DNA of 64,000 bases, taken from assembly GCA_022606135.1 (NCBI GenBank), contig JABYQN010000011.1:372001-436000 (forward strand), read 5' to 3'. The DNA is from Fomes fomentarius. Its lineage: Eukaryota > Basidiomycota > Agaricomycetes > Polyporales > Polyporaceae. Every line of letters starts with the position of its first letter. The stretch's first letter is position 1. Positions 45,218 through 57,046 of the stretch are shown one piece after another. The notes below the pieces were generated by a model. The model made no database searches. It worked only from the letters and a program-made list of their open reading frames with translations, and was not told the DNA's origin. The translations under genes and the position numbers were made by a program.

Positions 45218-47434
45218 CTATGTGGCGTTCAGTAGAGAATTGATTTCTTGCGTCCACCATGCCAGCGCCCTGTCGTCCGCGAACTCGTAGACGTATTCCT
45301 TCTCACCCTACAACAGGGAAATAAATATCAGCATGCTGACGCACCTGATAATTGAGGGACGACGCACAGTTCGTATAATCAGCCTGCTCTGGTTGTGCTC
45401 AACTCTACACGTCTGAACCACCTCTTGCTTGTCACTCTTCGGGCTCTTCGCAATTGGCATGTTGCCTTCCCGGCGTCGGAGCTCCAGCGAATGCTTCACG
45501 TCGGACGACTTGGGTGTCCTCTGCTTGTCGTCAAGAGGCACACATACAATGCGGGGACGGGACGTAAGCAGGAGCGCGCACGAGCGCGGCTGCTTCACGA
45601 ATCCTTTGCGGATAGATGTTTTGACCGAGGCCATACGACGGACGGACTCTCCGGGAGCAACGACGAGGGACCTGAGAACGTTGACGTTAGGCGACCCGAA
45701 GACGAGACCGCTGGTTAGATAGACTGACCAATCTTTCGCCCGCAAGGCTGTGTGGTCCACATCGTCATCCTCGGCGGTGGTAGCGGCGGGCGTGGGTGCA
45801 TCTGGAGAAACGACAATGGCCCGACATGGAGGCTCCTGATCAGAATGCACAGACTCGACCACTTCATATGGGACCACATCTGGTGCGACGTCGACCGGTG
45901 GACCCGGAGGTGGGATACCTGGCGTCGACGTCGGAGCACCGTTCGGAGATCGGATGTCAACAAGGCTGAATTCGTGTACAACATCGTCCCATAGATCTGC
46001 ATTCTCATCATCGTGATCTGGAGACGGAGCAGGCTGAATTATGCCTGTCTCCGGCGGAAGCGGAGGATCCGTCCACAAGGTGTCCCATCGGATTGAGGCT
46101 ACGTCGCGATATTTCTCTAGGGATGCGGCGCTGACAGTGGAGAAGAAGGCGTGTCCACGAAGCTGCGTGGGAGAGGACTTTGGCTCTACGCCGAGTCGAT
46201 CGGAAGGATCGAGCACCTAGGGTTTGAACCATGAGATTACGGGCGGCAGAGAGGGCACTAGAAGAACGCACCAGAAGTTTTTGTACGAGGTCTTTTGCAC
46301 TCTCATAGAAGCCGTCGGGAAAGGTGTAGTCCAGTGCTTCTATCTTGCGGAAGCTTTGATAGTCATTGATTGCTACGAACGGAGGGGTGCCCGCGATTAT
46401 GAAGAACAGGGTGCACCCAATGGCCCAGATGTCAGAACTGCGGGTGAAGTATTAAGCGTAATTAAATATAGCGCGTATATGCACATACCTACTGCTTGTT
46501 GTCTTCGACGCTCTGTTCAGGAGTTCTGGCGAGACATACGCGGCACTGCCGACAAAGGTGCTGGATCGAGGTGCTTAAGGGCACATGAAGCCATGAAAAG
46601 AGCGAGTGGGAGGCATTGGCTCACAGAGATCACCATCCGGGGCGATGTACGCAGACCCGAAGTCTGTGAGCTTGATCCTGAACTCGTTGTCGAGCAGCAT
46701 ATTCTCCGGTTTGACATCCCTATGCACGATGCCCGTGCTATGGATCCAGAAAATTGCATCTACGATCTGCGCTGTGTACCAACGCGCGCATCGCAGATTC
46801 AGCGAGCCGTGCTTCTTCACAAGATCGGCAAGGTCGCCATGAGGTGCAAGGTCGAGTACAAAGTCTGACCAACAATTAGTATGACCCGAATGCCTCACAT
46901 GGGACCACCTCACATAGCGATGTCTCATCCTGGAAAGCGGCCCACATCCTCACAATCCCAGGATGAGTCCCCGACAACTTGACCAAAGAGTCCTTCTCCA
47001 CGCTTGCGTATTTGACTTTCTTCTGCTTGATCAACTGGGCCTTGCTGAGGATCTTCACTGCGTATCGCTCACTCGTTCCCGTATGAACCGCCTCCAAAAC
47101 CTGCGCATATGTCAGGACTGTCTCTCCTCCTGCTGATCAAAATGCGCACCGTAGACCATGATCCCGATCCTAGTTCCTTTGAGAAGATGAAGTCCTGTGG
47201 CATCGACATGCTCGGTCGTTTAGAGGGCGGTGTGCGGGTGGCTGGGGTTGGAGCAGTGGGGGCTGGTACATGTCCATCAGGCTCGTCATCGCGAAAGTCC
47301 ACGAGGGCCCACGCAGGGGGCTTGCTGCCTCCCGCTATATGCGCACTCATCCCCGGGTTTGCGGGGGTCTCCTTGGCGGAGGTCGTCGTCGCTGACATGG
47401 AAGAGTCTGAGCGCGACTGCGATGGAGGGAACAT
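45218..47434 (-). CDS. PDK1/Pkh-type AGC protein kinase with C-terminal PH domain
   Basis: The start is taken at 47434 (MFPPSQSRSDSSMS); exon 1 is 47150-47434. The frame is open further upstream, towards the divergent Nup96 gene. Kinase landmarks in order: Gly loop LGSGSWSTV, YAVKILSKAQLIKQKKVKYA with the lysine, VEKDSLVKL (helix C Glu), FVLDLAPHGDLADLV hinge, IVHRDVKPENMLLD, KLTDFGSAYIAP, then SRSSTFVGSAAYVSPELL and DIWAIGCTLFFIIAGTPPF. SSTFVGSAAYVSPELL is the PDK1 signature activation loop. A linker rich in Asp and Pro leads to a C-terminal PH-like domain ending EYVYEFADDRALAWWTQEIN. PDK1 phosphorylates the activation loops of AGC kinases (Ypk, Pkc, Sch9 types) at membranes in response to sphingolipid or nutrient signals. 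All catalytic residues are present. Some small exon borders in the middle are approximate. Confidence 0.92.
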
Positions 47435-47721
47435 CAGGTCAGTGCTGTCGCCCGGCGCGGGGCTGAGGGCGTTACTTGTCACATCGTTGATGTTCCCTGC
47501 GATCTCTTGCCGTCTCGCCAGGAAAGATGAGGTCGACTGGGGTGCAGAGTAGAAGATGTGGTATGTAGAGGAACGCAGACTCCGCGGCAGAGGCGGCGGG
47601 ACGCGCGCGATGTCCCATAGCCTTGGTTCGACGCGTCCGCCAGCGTCTTTTGTCTTCAACTTCCGCCGCCACTGGCACCACGCGACTCTGACTACTCGTT
47701 TACCTACCCTCCGTGCTCGCG
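47435..47721. promoter_or_regulatory. Bidirectional promoter region between PDK1-type kinase and Nup96
   Basis: Only 287 bp separate the two divergent start codons, so both genes must share core promoter space (inference). The interval carries kinase-strand open frame as well, which leaves the kinase start slightly uncertain. Confidence 0.5.
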
Positions 47722-50698
47722 ATGGCGCGTTTCAGAGCATACGCAACCGACAGCGAAGAGGAGGAGGAAGATGTCTCTATGGACGTTCCGTCGCCGGAGC
47801 CGGTGAAGGCACCACAGGTCACCATCCGCAGGGAGGACTCCTCGATGGATGAGGAGGAACTAGGACCGGCGACGCGTAACCAGGACGACTCCAGTGACGA
47901 TTCGAGCGAGGAAGAAGATGACGATAACGACGAGGACGACGAGGACGACGATGACGATGACGATGAAGAGAGCGGCAGCGAGGATGACCGTGGTGGGCGG
48001 AGTCGGGCAGGAGTGCAGTCATCTCAAGCACGGCGTAGGCCAGCGGGAGACCCAACGATTACCCCATGGGCGAGAGAAATTGGCGTGGATCCACAGAAGA
48101 TGCATGTTATGCAAACCTCTTTGTTCCGCATGCCCGAGGAAGAGCGAATACTCAAGGCCCTCAATGAGCCACACCCGCGTCGCAAATTCATTCTCAAGAC
48201 ATCCTTGAGCAGGAAGCACAGCAGGGACTCTGAGGGCGATGGTTTACGCGCAGATTCGCGTCAGGTACTTGTTTTCTGCTTTGTTCGCGCACGTCAGTGC
48301 TCATCCAGTCTTCAGCGCGCGTCCTTCGCACATGACGTCGAGCCAGAGCCGTATCGTCCGTCTCGGAAGTACGCGCGCGTGGAGAGCTCTGCCTCGGCAT
48401 TTGTGGGACGTGAGGGTGCGTATGTCGATGCAGGCCTAGCGTCGGGTCGCTCGTTCAGAGTAGGTTGGGGACCAGGCGGAGTGTTGGCACATTTGGGGAC
48501 TTGTGTGGACCTTCAAGTTCATCGTGCGTGGCATTTTCCTGCACATATGAATCTCACCCAACATCCCTACAGAAAGTCTCCCGCGAACACTTCGACAATC
48601 AAGCTAACCACCGTGCCACTCATATTTGGCACCGCGGCTGACGCGTCAGAACAGGCCTCGCGTCTTTTGAATCACCATCTCAGTAACACCGTCATCGAGG
48701 AAGATGCCGAAGGTGTACCGTTTGCTAACCCATCCCGGAACCTCTCCTTCGCATCATTCATATCGCAATTCCCATCCACCGACCAGTCATTCGAACCCAC
48801 ATTATTCCGATTGGGCCATGCGCTCTTCGACGACATCGACTTCCGCTTGGATAACATTCCAGAGGTGTCGATTCGACAGCGTATCGCCGGAATACGACGC
48901 AAGGCTGAGCTCTCGAAGTGGCTCAAGTCAGCCGTCTCATCCGTGCTAGAGTCCGACCTGCGTACACAACTGGACGCGCAGTGGGACTCCATCGTATTCA
49001 CGCTTCTCAGCGGCTATCAAATCGAGCGAGCTTGCGAAGCTGCAATGGATAGCGGTAGCGTCAAACTTGCTTCTCTCATCTCGCAATGTCCTGGAGACAC
49101 CGACTTCCGAGCGGACCTTCAAGAACAGCTCCAGATTTGGCGTGAGCAGCGCATCGATCCACATATCAGTGAGGACACACGGAAGATATATGCGCTCTTG
49201 GCCGGCGTGGTCGACACCCTCGAAGGCTCCAACGGTAGCGGTATAGAGCAATGCCCCGACGTTGACCTGGCCAAGGGTCTAGACTGGAAGCGTGCCTTTG
49301 GGCTGCAACTTTGGTATGGCCAGCCTATGGATGCATCAATCGCCGAAGTCTTCCAGGCATACGACCGCCTGTGGCAAGGTGGCGCATCTAGTGTCTCGGC
49401 GCCCGTGCCGTGGTATAGAGAACGTCCGTCTCCCGAGCAAGCTGCGCCAAAATGGACGCAACCGTCGAACGCGCAACCGCCAGACGCGTTGTACGCCTTG
49501 ATCAAGCTATATGCCGACCCAGCTTGCAATCTGTCCGCTACCTTGTCGTCCTTCTCCTTTAGCGCGTCTGCGGTGGACTATCGATTGCCCTGGCACTTGT
49601 ATATCATCCTGTCGCGCTCCCTCCGTATCCACGATCTGGCCGATAGGGACACGTCCGTTCGTCGCAGTGATGACGGGGAAGACGACGATGTTGAGGGCCA
49701 TAGTCCGAGTGCAGACTTGCTTGCGAACAGCTATGCATCGCAGCTGGAACAGCTCGGTATGATCCAGGAGGCGGTCTTCGTGCTGCTACATTTGGAGGGC
49801 TCCGCAGGGTACGATCTCGCTCCTCTCGCACTTGGCTATGTGCTTACTAGGATTGATGGCAGGCGAGCTAGGGCTATCAAGGGTTTGCTCACTCGCTCGG
49901 CAGCTCAGCTAGATGACTGGGTCACCCGTGGACTCATAGGAAGTCTGAAGCTGCCCATGGCCTGGATCAGCGAGGCAAAGGTATGGTGGTTGCAACGTCA
50001 CTACTTGCAGATTGGTTGAATTGTTTTCCAGGCTATCCACGCCCTATATAATGGGAAGTTATATGAAGCATATGAACTGTACCTTGCAGCAGGACTGTAC
50101 GATGCCGCCCATGACATCGCGGTCCTGGAGCTCGCGCCAGACGCCGTGGTGCGGGACGACCTCAAGTTGCTCAAGGAGCTGTTCGAAGTATTTGAAGGAC
50201 ATCCTGTGAACGGGTGGAACGAACGTGGCAAGGTAATGTCCCTATGTATATCCTGGCCGATGGATCGCTATATATGTCTGACCCATTTTGTGCGTACAGG
50301 CATTCCTGGACTACGCAAATGCTCTCATCCGATTGCCGCAAATACGAGACCACCTCGTGCGTGGTGACGAGAACTCAGAAGAGGCTGCCGAGCTGGATCA
50401 GCTGAGTCGCTTCGTCCCGAAGCTCATCAGCATGCTCCCGGACGTGCTTCCCGACCGTGCAAACGTCAGGCATAATGCCGCTCTCACGGAGATGACCAAC
50501 AAGTTAGTGTACCACTTGGACAAGACACGCCCACTCGCGATCGTATGTTTCTTCCCTCTTGACAGTAGAATGTAGTTGCTGACGTTTTGGTAGTCGCAGA
50601 CACAGATACGGACACCGTTCTTTAGCGATGCGACTCGGGTGCGCAATCTCCACTCGACGATGTACGAAAAATTCCTCCGAACGATCGAGGTCGCGTAA
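47722..50698 (+). CDS. Nup96/Nup145C nuclear pore scaffold protein, encoded separately
   Basis: Starts MARFRAYATDSEEEEEDVS at 47722 (a second Met lies 9 bp upstream). A long acidic Ser/Asp/Glu tract covers about residues 10-95. A conserved beta segment GRSFRVGWGPGGVLAHLG matches the region that follows the Nup98 autocleavage site in precursor proteins. Then comes the helical Nup96 domain (FDDIDFRLDNIPEVSIRQR, LLSGYQIERACEAAMDSG, DLQEQLQIWREQRIDPHISE, AFGLQLWYGQPMDASIAEVF). The 3' exons give LYEAYELYLAAGLYDAAHDI, LLKELFEVFEGHPVNGW and a tail IRTPFFSDATR ending at 50698. It belongs to the Y-complex of the nuclear pore. No Nup98 FG or peptidase-S59 sequence precedes it. Introns between 48265 and 48580 are uncertain, because the frame is open throughout; the introns starting at 49981, about 50234 and about 50544 are clear. 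Confidence 0.88.
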
Positions 50699-50879
50699 CT
50701 TCGCCTACTGTATGTGCTGTTGAATATTTTGTTTCGTCAATGCTATTTCCGTGTAGGAGAATCTTGTCCGATGTCTTATTTGGAGGCGGGTCAGCGTCCT
50801 TAACCACGGTATGTCAGTGGTCCATTTCTCAGGCCAGTTCGACGGGTACCACCCTGGCAACGACGCTGACATCTTTCAG

Positions 50880-51200
50880 CCAACCAAGAGCACGGACACG
50901 GGGATAGGCTGTGATTGGTTCGGCGACCGTGACGCTCTGCCGTACACGAACTCACTCTTCAAGGAGTGCTTCCGTTGGCATATTGCTCCCCTCAGAGTCT
51001 CCCACAGGACGCAAGACGACGACCAATACAACGGATACCCCCTACTGGCGATTCAATAATGTGGTATACCTTCTCCCGAGTCAAGTCGCATATAGTCTCA
51101 CGGACAGTCGCAGGGCTATATGCACGCAACCCTGTCGCATAACCTGACCCGGACGTTTTATTCCTTGAAGACCGGGTCCCAGGGCCTGCCTCAAATTCAA
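50880..51200 (+). pseudogene. Decayed cytochrome P450 relic
   Basis: The stretch FGDRDALPYTNSLFKECFRW at about 50920-50980 matches the K-helix region of the intact P450 at 51860-53917 (FGDRDAFPYINALIKECFRW), and SHRTQDDDQYNGY matches its next segment. Further on, VA-stop-PDPDV at 51134-51154 aligns with VAYPDPESF, where TAT/TAC has become TAA. No heme loop, N-terminus or I-helix remains. It is on the same strand and about 0.7 kb upstream of the intact gene. This is a fragment of a tandem duplicate. Confidence 0.75.
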
Positions 51201-51859
51201 ATTGATAACGGTCGCTTTGGTTCTCCATGGGTAGATATACAGCCACCTTCTGGGGATTGTGGGCTGCCAGTCCCTCAAGGTATCCAGATGTGATACTGCG
51301 ACCTTTCAAGGCAATTCGAGCCTTTCGAGCGTCCAATCACGCCACCTCCAGCTACAATGGCAACAATCATCTATCAGTCACTTTCCAGGTGATAGATCCA
51401 TATCTTCGCCTTACAAGATACTGTCAGGTACGCAATGACTTCTCCGTACTGTAGAGAGCTATTCAAACGGAAAACAGCCGAGCTTTGCAGAGTTACAAAT
51501 ATGTGCAATCTATGACGAGCCGTCCTTGCGATGACAACGTGGCACATGAGCTCATGTGCACCCGCTGAGCAGTGAGCACGGGCCGATAATCTAACGCGAG
51601 GTGCAAGCTTTACCTCATATCGAGTCCACTGCCTTCTGACGATGAGTCTCGCCGTTACATCCAGGCAACGCCACCACTAACCGGTTTGCTTCATGTGACT
51701 TCCCAGGCTTCAGAGCGTCACAGGATGAAAATGCCAAACGCTATCTCCTTTAGGTCACCAGCGTTAGTCGAGAGATATATAGCTCCAGTCTTCTCAGAAC
51801 AACTCCTTCCACCCGGGTGTGTACGTAAGGAACCGGGCATTCCATAGAACGTTGTCCTG
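51201..51859. other. Spacer between P450 relic and intact P450
   Basis: About 660 bp. The left part may hold further decayed P450 sequence. A TATATA run at about 51775-51780 lies 80-85 bp before the next start codon and could be its TATA box. Nothing else found. Confidence 0.45.
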
Positions 51860-53917
51860 ATGATCTCGACCTCCGTGGTCTTGCTAGGCCTACTGATATT
51901 GCTGGTTCTGTGGCGCAGGAATTGGTATGGAGCAAAACTTCCTTTGCCTGCAGGCCCGAAGCCTTGGCCCTTGATCGGGAATTTTCTCGATATGCCAAAC
52001 CGTAATATCGCACCTGCACTGCATGATCTATGCAGAAAATTCGGTGAGCTCATATGTCCGTCCGTTCGATCTGCAATTAATGGATCTATAGGTGACATTG
52101 TCTACCTCAACAATCTTGGACAACCGATCATCGTAATAGATACGTATGATGCTGCAGTCGCAATTCTGGACACGCGTACAGCGAGTACGTCCGATAGACC
52201 CAGACTGGTCATGACTGAACTGTGCGTCGCGATTATCATGTTCCGTGTGGACTACATCTTAACGATATCTCGTTCATTGTCACCGTAGTGCTGGGATGTC
52301 ATGGGCACTGACCTTTCAACGCTATGGACCACGCTGGCGACGGAACCGACGAACCTTCCACGAGTCATTCGGACATGCAACCCTCCCTCGATATTGGCAG
52401 ACGCATCTCCTACAAACAAGGAGGCTGCTTCATCGTCTACTCGTTGACTCGGCCGGATTTCGTTCTCATACGCATGTGTAAGCGTCTTGCTGCCGATGCA
52501 ACTTCTCCCGAGTCATACTGACACCGACTGTAGGGCGGTCGCTGGTTCCGTTCTAGGCGTGATGTATGGCATCGATGTAGTCGATGGGAATGACCGGCAT
52601 CTCGAGGTAGCAGAAAGAGGCGCCTCCGTGTTTGACACAGCCATAGTCCCTGGCCGTTACCTTGTTGAGACCATACCGGTTTTGAGCAAGCTGCCTGCAT
52701 GGTTCCCCCTGGCCCAGTTCAAACGCGATGCGGCGGCGTTGGCCAAGTATGTATACACGGCAAGGAACGATCCCTATCAAGAAGTTATACAATCCTTGGT
52801 GAGCATGCGTTGAACGTAAGATATGAATATGTGGCTAGTACTTACAGGCCGTTCCAGGCACAAGGGACCGCCCAACCGTCTATCCTGTCCACGCTGATCG
52901 AACAAGCTGTTCAAGAGCATGGCAAAGTGCCTCCAGAAGACGAAGAACACTTCAAGGACGTGTCTGCAGTCGCATACATTGGTGAGTTGCGTGTGAAACT
53001 ACAGCCACAGCATATCTCACTAGTCTCCATACGAAGCTGGTGTAGATTCTGTAGGTCCATTTGCACGGCACGTCCCGCCTTGCCACTGACCTATGGTCAC
53101 TCAAACCCCAGAGCGTGACTACCATCTTGGTGTTCTTTCTTGCTATGATCATGCACCCTCATGTGCAGGCGAGCGCACAAGAGGAATTGGACAATATCAT
53201 AGGTCCCGAACGCCTCCCAACGTTCGGTGACCGGGACGCATTTCCTTACATCAACGCGCTCATCAAGGAATGCTTCCGCTGGCGCAGCATCATACCCCTC
53301 TCGGTATTTCACAGAGCAGTCGACGACGTCGAATATGATGGTCACCTACTCCCCAAAGGTTCGACCCTTATTGCCAATGCTTGGTCAGTCCTCTATAACC
53401 ATCGATGCCAACGGTCCGATTCCTCACTCACGAGATTGAGATAGGGCGATGTCGCGTGATCCCGTCGCATATCCAGACCCGGAGAGCTTCATACCAGAGC
53501 GCTTCTTGAAGAATGGGAAGCTCGACCCAGATGTGAGAGATCCATCACAGTTCCTGTTTGGCTTCGGCCGAAGGCAAGCCTTATCATCCGCAATGGCGCC
53601 TGGCAAAGTAGCTGAACGCTTGCCTCGCTAGGATTTGCCCGGGACAGCATTTCGCCGGAGACGTGCTGTTTATCATCATAGCATCTATTCTTCACGCGTT
53701 CAAGATAGAGCCACAGGTAGACGAACGGGGGCAACCCATCCCAGTCACGGCGGACTTGCCGCTCGATTCCGGTGTCTCGTGAGTTCTAGCCAGGACAAAG
53801 AAGAGGCATCGCGAAACTGATTTGTGAGACAGTCACCCCGGCCCTTTTGAGTGCAAGATCACACCGCGCTCTAGTGCGGTGGCCGCTCTCATTAGACAAT
53901 CCTTCGCCAATGACTGA
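51860..53917 (+). CDS. Cytochrome P450 monooxygenase 1 (512 aa), with a 14-nt microexon
   Basis: Ten exons (51860-52043, 52092-52221, 52289-52477, 52534-52798, 52858-52981, 53037-53050, 53112-53383, 53445-53573, 53632-53778, 53833-53917) sum to 513 codons. The N-terminal anchor VVLLGLLILLVLW is followed by the hinge PLPAGPKPWPLIGN. The I-helix reads AYIAGVDSSVTTILVFFLAM, with the AGVDS part supplied by the microexon. The K-helix is ALIKECFRW (ExxR), the PERF motif is FIPERF, and the heme loop is FGFGRRICPGQ with the Cys intact. The tail ends RQSFAND. The intron before the heme Cys uses a GC donor (AG-GCAAGC). It is an ER-bound class-II monooxygenase, similar to the basidiomycete CYP64/CYP620/CYP5144 types (low-confidence family guess). 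Substrate unknown. A broken relative lies just upstream. Confidence 0.93.
53037..53050 (+). other. 14-nt microexon of P450 1
   Basis: Flanked by the acceptor ACGAAG and the donor GTAGGT. With it the I-helix becomes AYIAGVDSSVTT; without it the frame and the conserved oxygen-binding motif are lost. Confidence 0.75.
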
Positions 53918-54011
53918 TGTACGAATACGAGCTATGAGTACATTCCCATAGATACATTTCTTCATTTCTTGCACTTCTGCGAGCACCTTAGATTTCTTCA
54001 CCTGAATCGTC

Positions 54012-56387
54012 TCAAACCACTGAGAGCCGCCGGACCTTCATCCAGAGCTCCGACTTGGTGCTTTCCACGCTGACGCTGGGGTAGGTTATCCCTGACATGT
54101 TCCACACGACGGGTGTGTCGGATAATCCGAACGCGAAGTTGGCGACCAGCTCGGATAAGACGATCTCTACAGCCGGCCGGGTTGAGTGTCTGTCCGAGCA
54201 CATCGCACAAAATACGACACGTACTCATCTCGAGTTGGGAGAATGCGAATCCGCTAGGAAAGATGGTTAGAGCTCGGAGCTGTCCGACGTCTGACATGGG
54301 AAAAACTTACATGCACGATCTGCCGCCCCCCAGGAAGGTCATCCTGATCCAACATAGCATCGCACGCGGTATCAGTGGCCTTCCGAGCACAGGAAGCTTC
54401 CCATCTACAACTCACAGATGTGAATACACCCCTGGCACAGCGGCGCTCTCCACTGCTTTTGGGAGCGGCTTCAGCCACCGTTCCGGCTTCCACATATACG
54501 CGTCGTCGCCCCAGAGGTCCTTGTTGCGGTTACACGCCATGATCGCGATGACGATGTTCGTACCACGAGGAACGACGACTTCGTTGATCGCGGCGTCGTC
54601 CACTCCGCGGATGGGGTGGGAGAGAGGCAGCACCGCATCCGTCATCGCTCTGATTATCGCATTAGTACGCAGCGGACAAAAATCGTGCGAGAGTGCAAGG
54701 TGATGTACCCTCTGAACGTTTGCGGAGCAGGAGCATATCTAGAAGTGACGTGAGTAGGACGTAGCAGAATCCAGCGATGGAGAACTGAGAGACATACAGC
54801 CGCAAGGTCTCACGGCACACTGCGTCCAGGTACGGCAGCGCATGCACTTGGTCGTAGTCGAGCTCGCCGTGAGCTCGCGCCTCGACAACCTCGTGGCGAA
54901 GCTTCTCTTGTACGTCTGGATGCTGTGCGAGGAGATGGAGCGCGCGCGACATGACGTTTGACGTCGTGTCCATGGCGGCAAAGAGGATGGACCTTAACAG
55001 GACATGTGCGTAAACTGCGGTAAGTATGGGTAGCATGAACGCAATATGCTTACGACATCTGTGCCAACAGCTCATCGTCCGTCAGGCGGTCTTCACCGCA
55101 GGCCTCCTCGTTTGCCTTCACTGCGTTTGTTGCGTGAGATGCGACGACAGGAAGGTTGTCAAGAAAGGCTTACGGAGTATACTGATGATGTCCTTTGTAT
55201 CGCCCTCCTCGTTGCCCATAGCGGCCTTTTTTGCCTGGAAGATCTCGCTCGACCTCGAATGTAGTGTGTCGGAAATGTGGATCATGCTCCGTAAGCTGCG
55301 GAAGGACAGCCTCTCCACAACCCATCGACGAAACGATGCTGGTCCTAGAGATCCTACGAACGGTGTCAGCTGTCGCAGGAGCATCATCTCCTTGCACGTC
55401 GCCTCCGGCCTACAACAATTGGTGATCAGTCGCGTTACCCTGTGGTAAATAAAACCTATACGGTTCAGTGGCATACGCACGCGAAGCTCTTGACCGCCTC
55501 TGCATATGCATCAGCGACGTTCTCCGTCAAAGGATCGAAAGAGTAGCCGATCCCAGTCTGCCCAATTAATTCCAATGCCACACGACCCATCCATCCTAGC
55601 ACGTCCACGTCTTGCGGCCCGTCCGCAACGCGGCAAGATATTGCGTCAACGAGCTGCGTAAGGCCTCAGCAAGGGGCACGGGAGGCGCCAGTGGAGCAGG
55701 TATACGCGAACCTTATGGGTCAGCCGATAGAACGTCGGCACAAGTCCGCGCAGATGCTTGGCAGAGAAGACCGGTGTTAGCATCTTCCGTTGCTTGCGGT
55801 GGATATCACCTGTGGGAACCCGATGAGCGGCTCGGGAGTTGACCAGAGACCGCCTTGATAGTAGTACCTGTAACTGAGAGAATCCCAGGCCCGAGCATGA
55901 TACGAGTGCTCCTACAGACACCGGTGAAGGGCAGGGAGGATGCAATCATGTGACCGGCACGTACTGGATGTACCACGGCAGCTCGTCAAAAGTCTGATTA
56001 TCTCTGAGGATAGTCTGCAAGGCTAGCGGGTCGAAGACGTATAACCATGGTTTCTGTTCCAGATGTTGACGTCAAAGTTCGCCTGCAGAGTAAGCAGATG
56101 GGTGCGCCTACGCCAAATAGACCCGTCATTTTCACTACTGGCCCGTACTTCTCCGAAATATCGGTGTGGAAGTCCCAGCTTTGAGTACCAAGTAGTTGAC
56201 CCAGGTTGCCTGAAGAACAAAGCCGATCAGCACGCTTGGTGCACAGGCTCCAAAACATTCACGTACCTGCAAGGTACGAAGGGCTCGGAGGGCCCGGTAG
56301 ATTCTCGAGCGACGACTGAACCCTGGACTTCCGGACAAATCTCCACAGAATCCATGTCGCAGACAGCACCAGCAAGTAAGGAAGCAT
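54012..56387 (-). CDS. Cytochrome P450 monooxygenase 2
   Basis: Minus-strand multi-exon gene. The start MLPYLLVLSATWILWRF at 56387 is a membrane anchor, followed by NLPGPPSPSYLAGNLGQLLG. Other landmarks are ILSVTGDIHRKQRKMLTPVF (C-helix WxxxR equivalent), the I-helix ILFAAMDTTSNVMSRALHLL, the K-helix AVCRETLRLY, and the PERF-like KPERWLKP. The heme loop FLGGGRSCIGFAFSQLEM is split by an intron after the Cys codon. A further intron with a GTACGT donor joins EM to KIVLSELVANFAFGLSD, ending RRLSVV at 54012. All key residues are present and no exon contains a stop in the frame followed. It differs clearly from P450 1 (different heme-loop and C-helix type), resembling the CYP4-like basidiomycete families (CYP5037/CYP5150 type, low confidence). 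It is convergent with P450 1; their stop codons are 94 bp apart. Confidence 0.9.
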
Positions 56388-57046
56388 ATTCAGCAAGCTA
56401 AGTCGCGGTGAGTGGGCTCAGGATGAAAATTCCTCCAGGCTCCCTCATCGTTATGGGCCATTATATACGTCTGTGCAGCGCCCCACGGTGGGACATCGAA
56501 GAACGCACGGTATCGCGGTTCTACGGACCAGCACTGGGTAGCATAAGCTTCACCACATCATGGCGTCCTTCAGAGGGCCGATAACGTTCCGCGCGGGCCT
56601 GGGCAGAAGTCTGTAGCGACGTAATGCAGGCATGATGTGGTAAGTCTGACCCGAAAAATGTTGTTAGTGACGATACGCAGTCCAACTGTGGGAGCCCGCC
56701 GCAGGCCTGGCTGCATACCGAGGGAAGAGAATCCTCTTTCAACCAGTTCCAACCGGGTTTTTCTTCGCTGGATGTGATTCTGGCTTTAACACCGAGTCGG
56801 CCCGTGATTTATACTGTCGTCATTCCCGATACAAGCGGCGGTAATAGTAAGCAAAAACCTCAATATGGTCTTCGCATTGAAAGAACAGGCTGGGCACAGT
56901 TAACGAGTTGAACGTTCAAAGATTCCAGTGTAATGGTGGTGGTGGCGGGCCAGATCCGGGATCGGAGGGTCGACCGGTCAGCGCTAGCGCTTCAGGGCAC
57001 CGACTCGGAAGGCGCCCGTCCGCGCCATCCATTCCCGACGTTGACC
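56388..57046. other. Upstream region shared by divergent P450 2 and the DUF1770-like gene
   Basis: About 660 bp. It contains a TATA-like element for P450 2 at 56461-56467 and short frames only. Confidence 0.5.
56461..56467 (-). promoter_or_regulatory. TATA-like box of P450 2
   Basis: TATATAA on the minus strand, 74 bp before the ATG at 56387. Confidence 0.4.

Noticed and set aside
46190..46230. tRNA B-box-like sequence (GGTTCAAACCC on minus)
   Set aside because: No A box or cloverleaf around it; it lies at an intron acceptor inside the PDK1-type kinase gene.
47109..47552. 147-residue plus-strand frame opposite the kinase N-terminus
   Set aside because: It is antisense to the kinase's first exon, which carries the Gly-loop motif; shadow frame.
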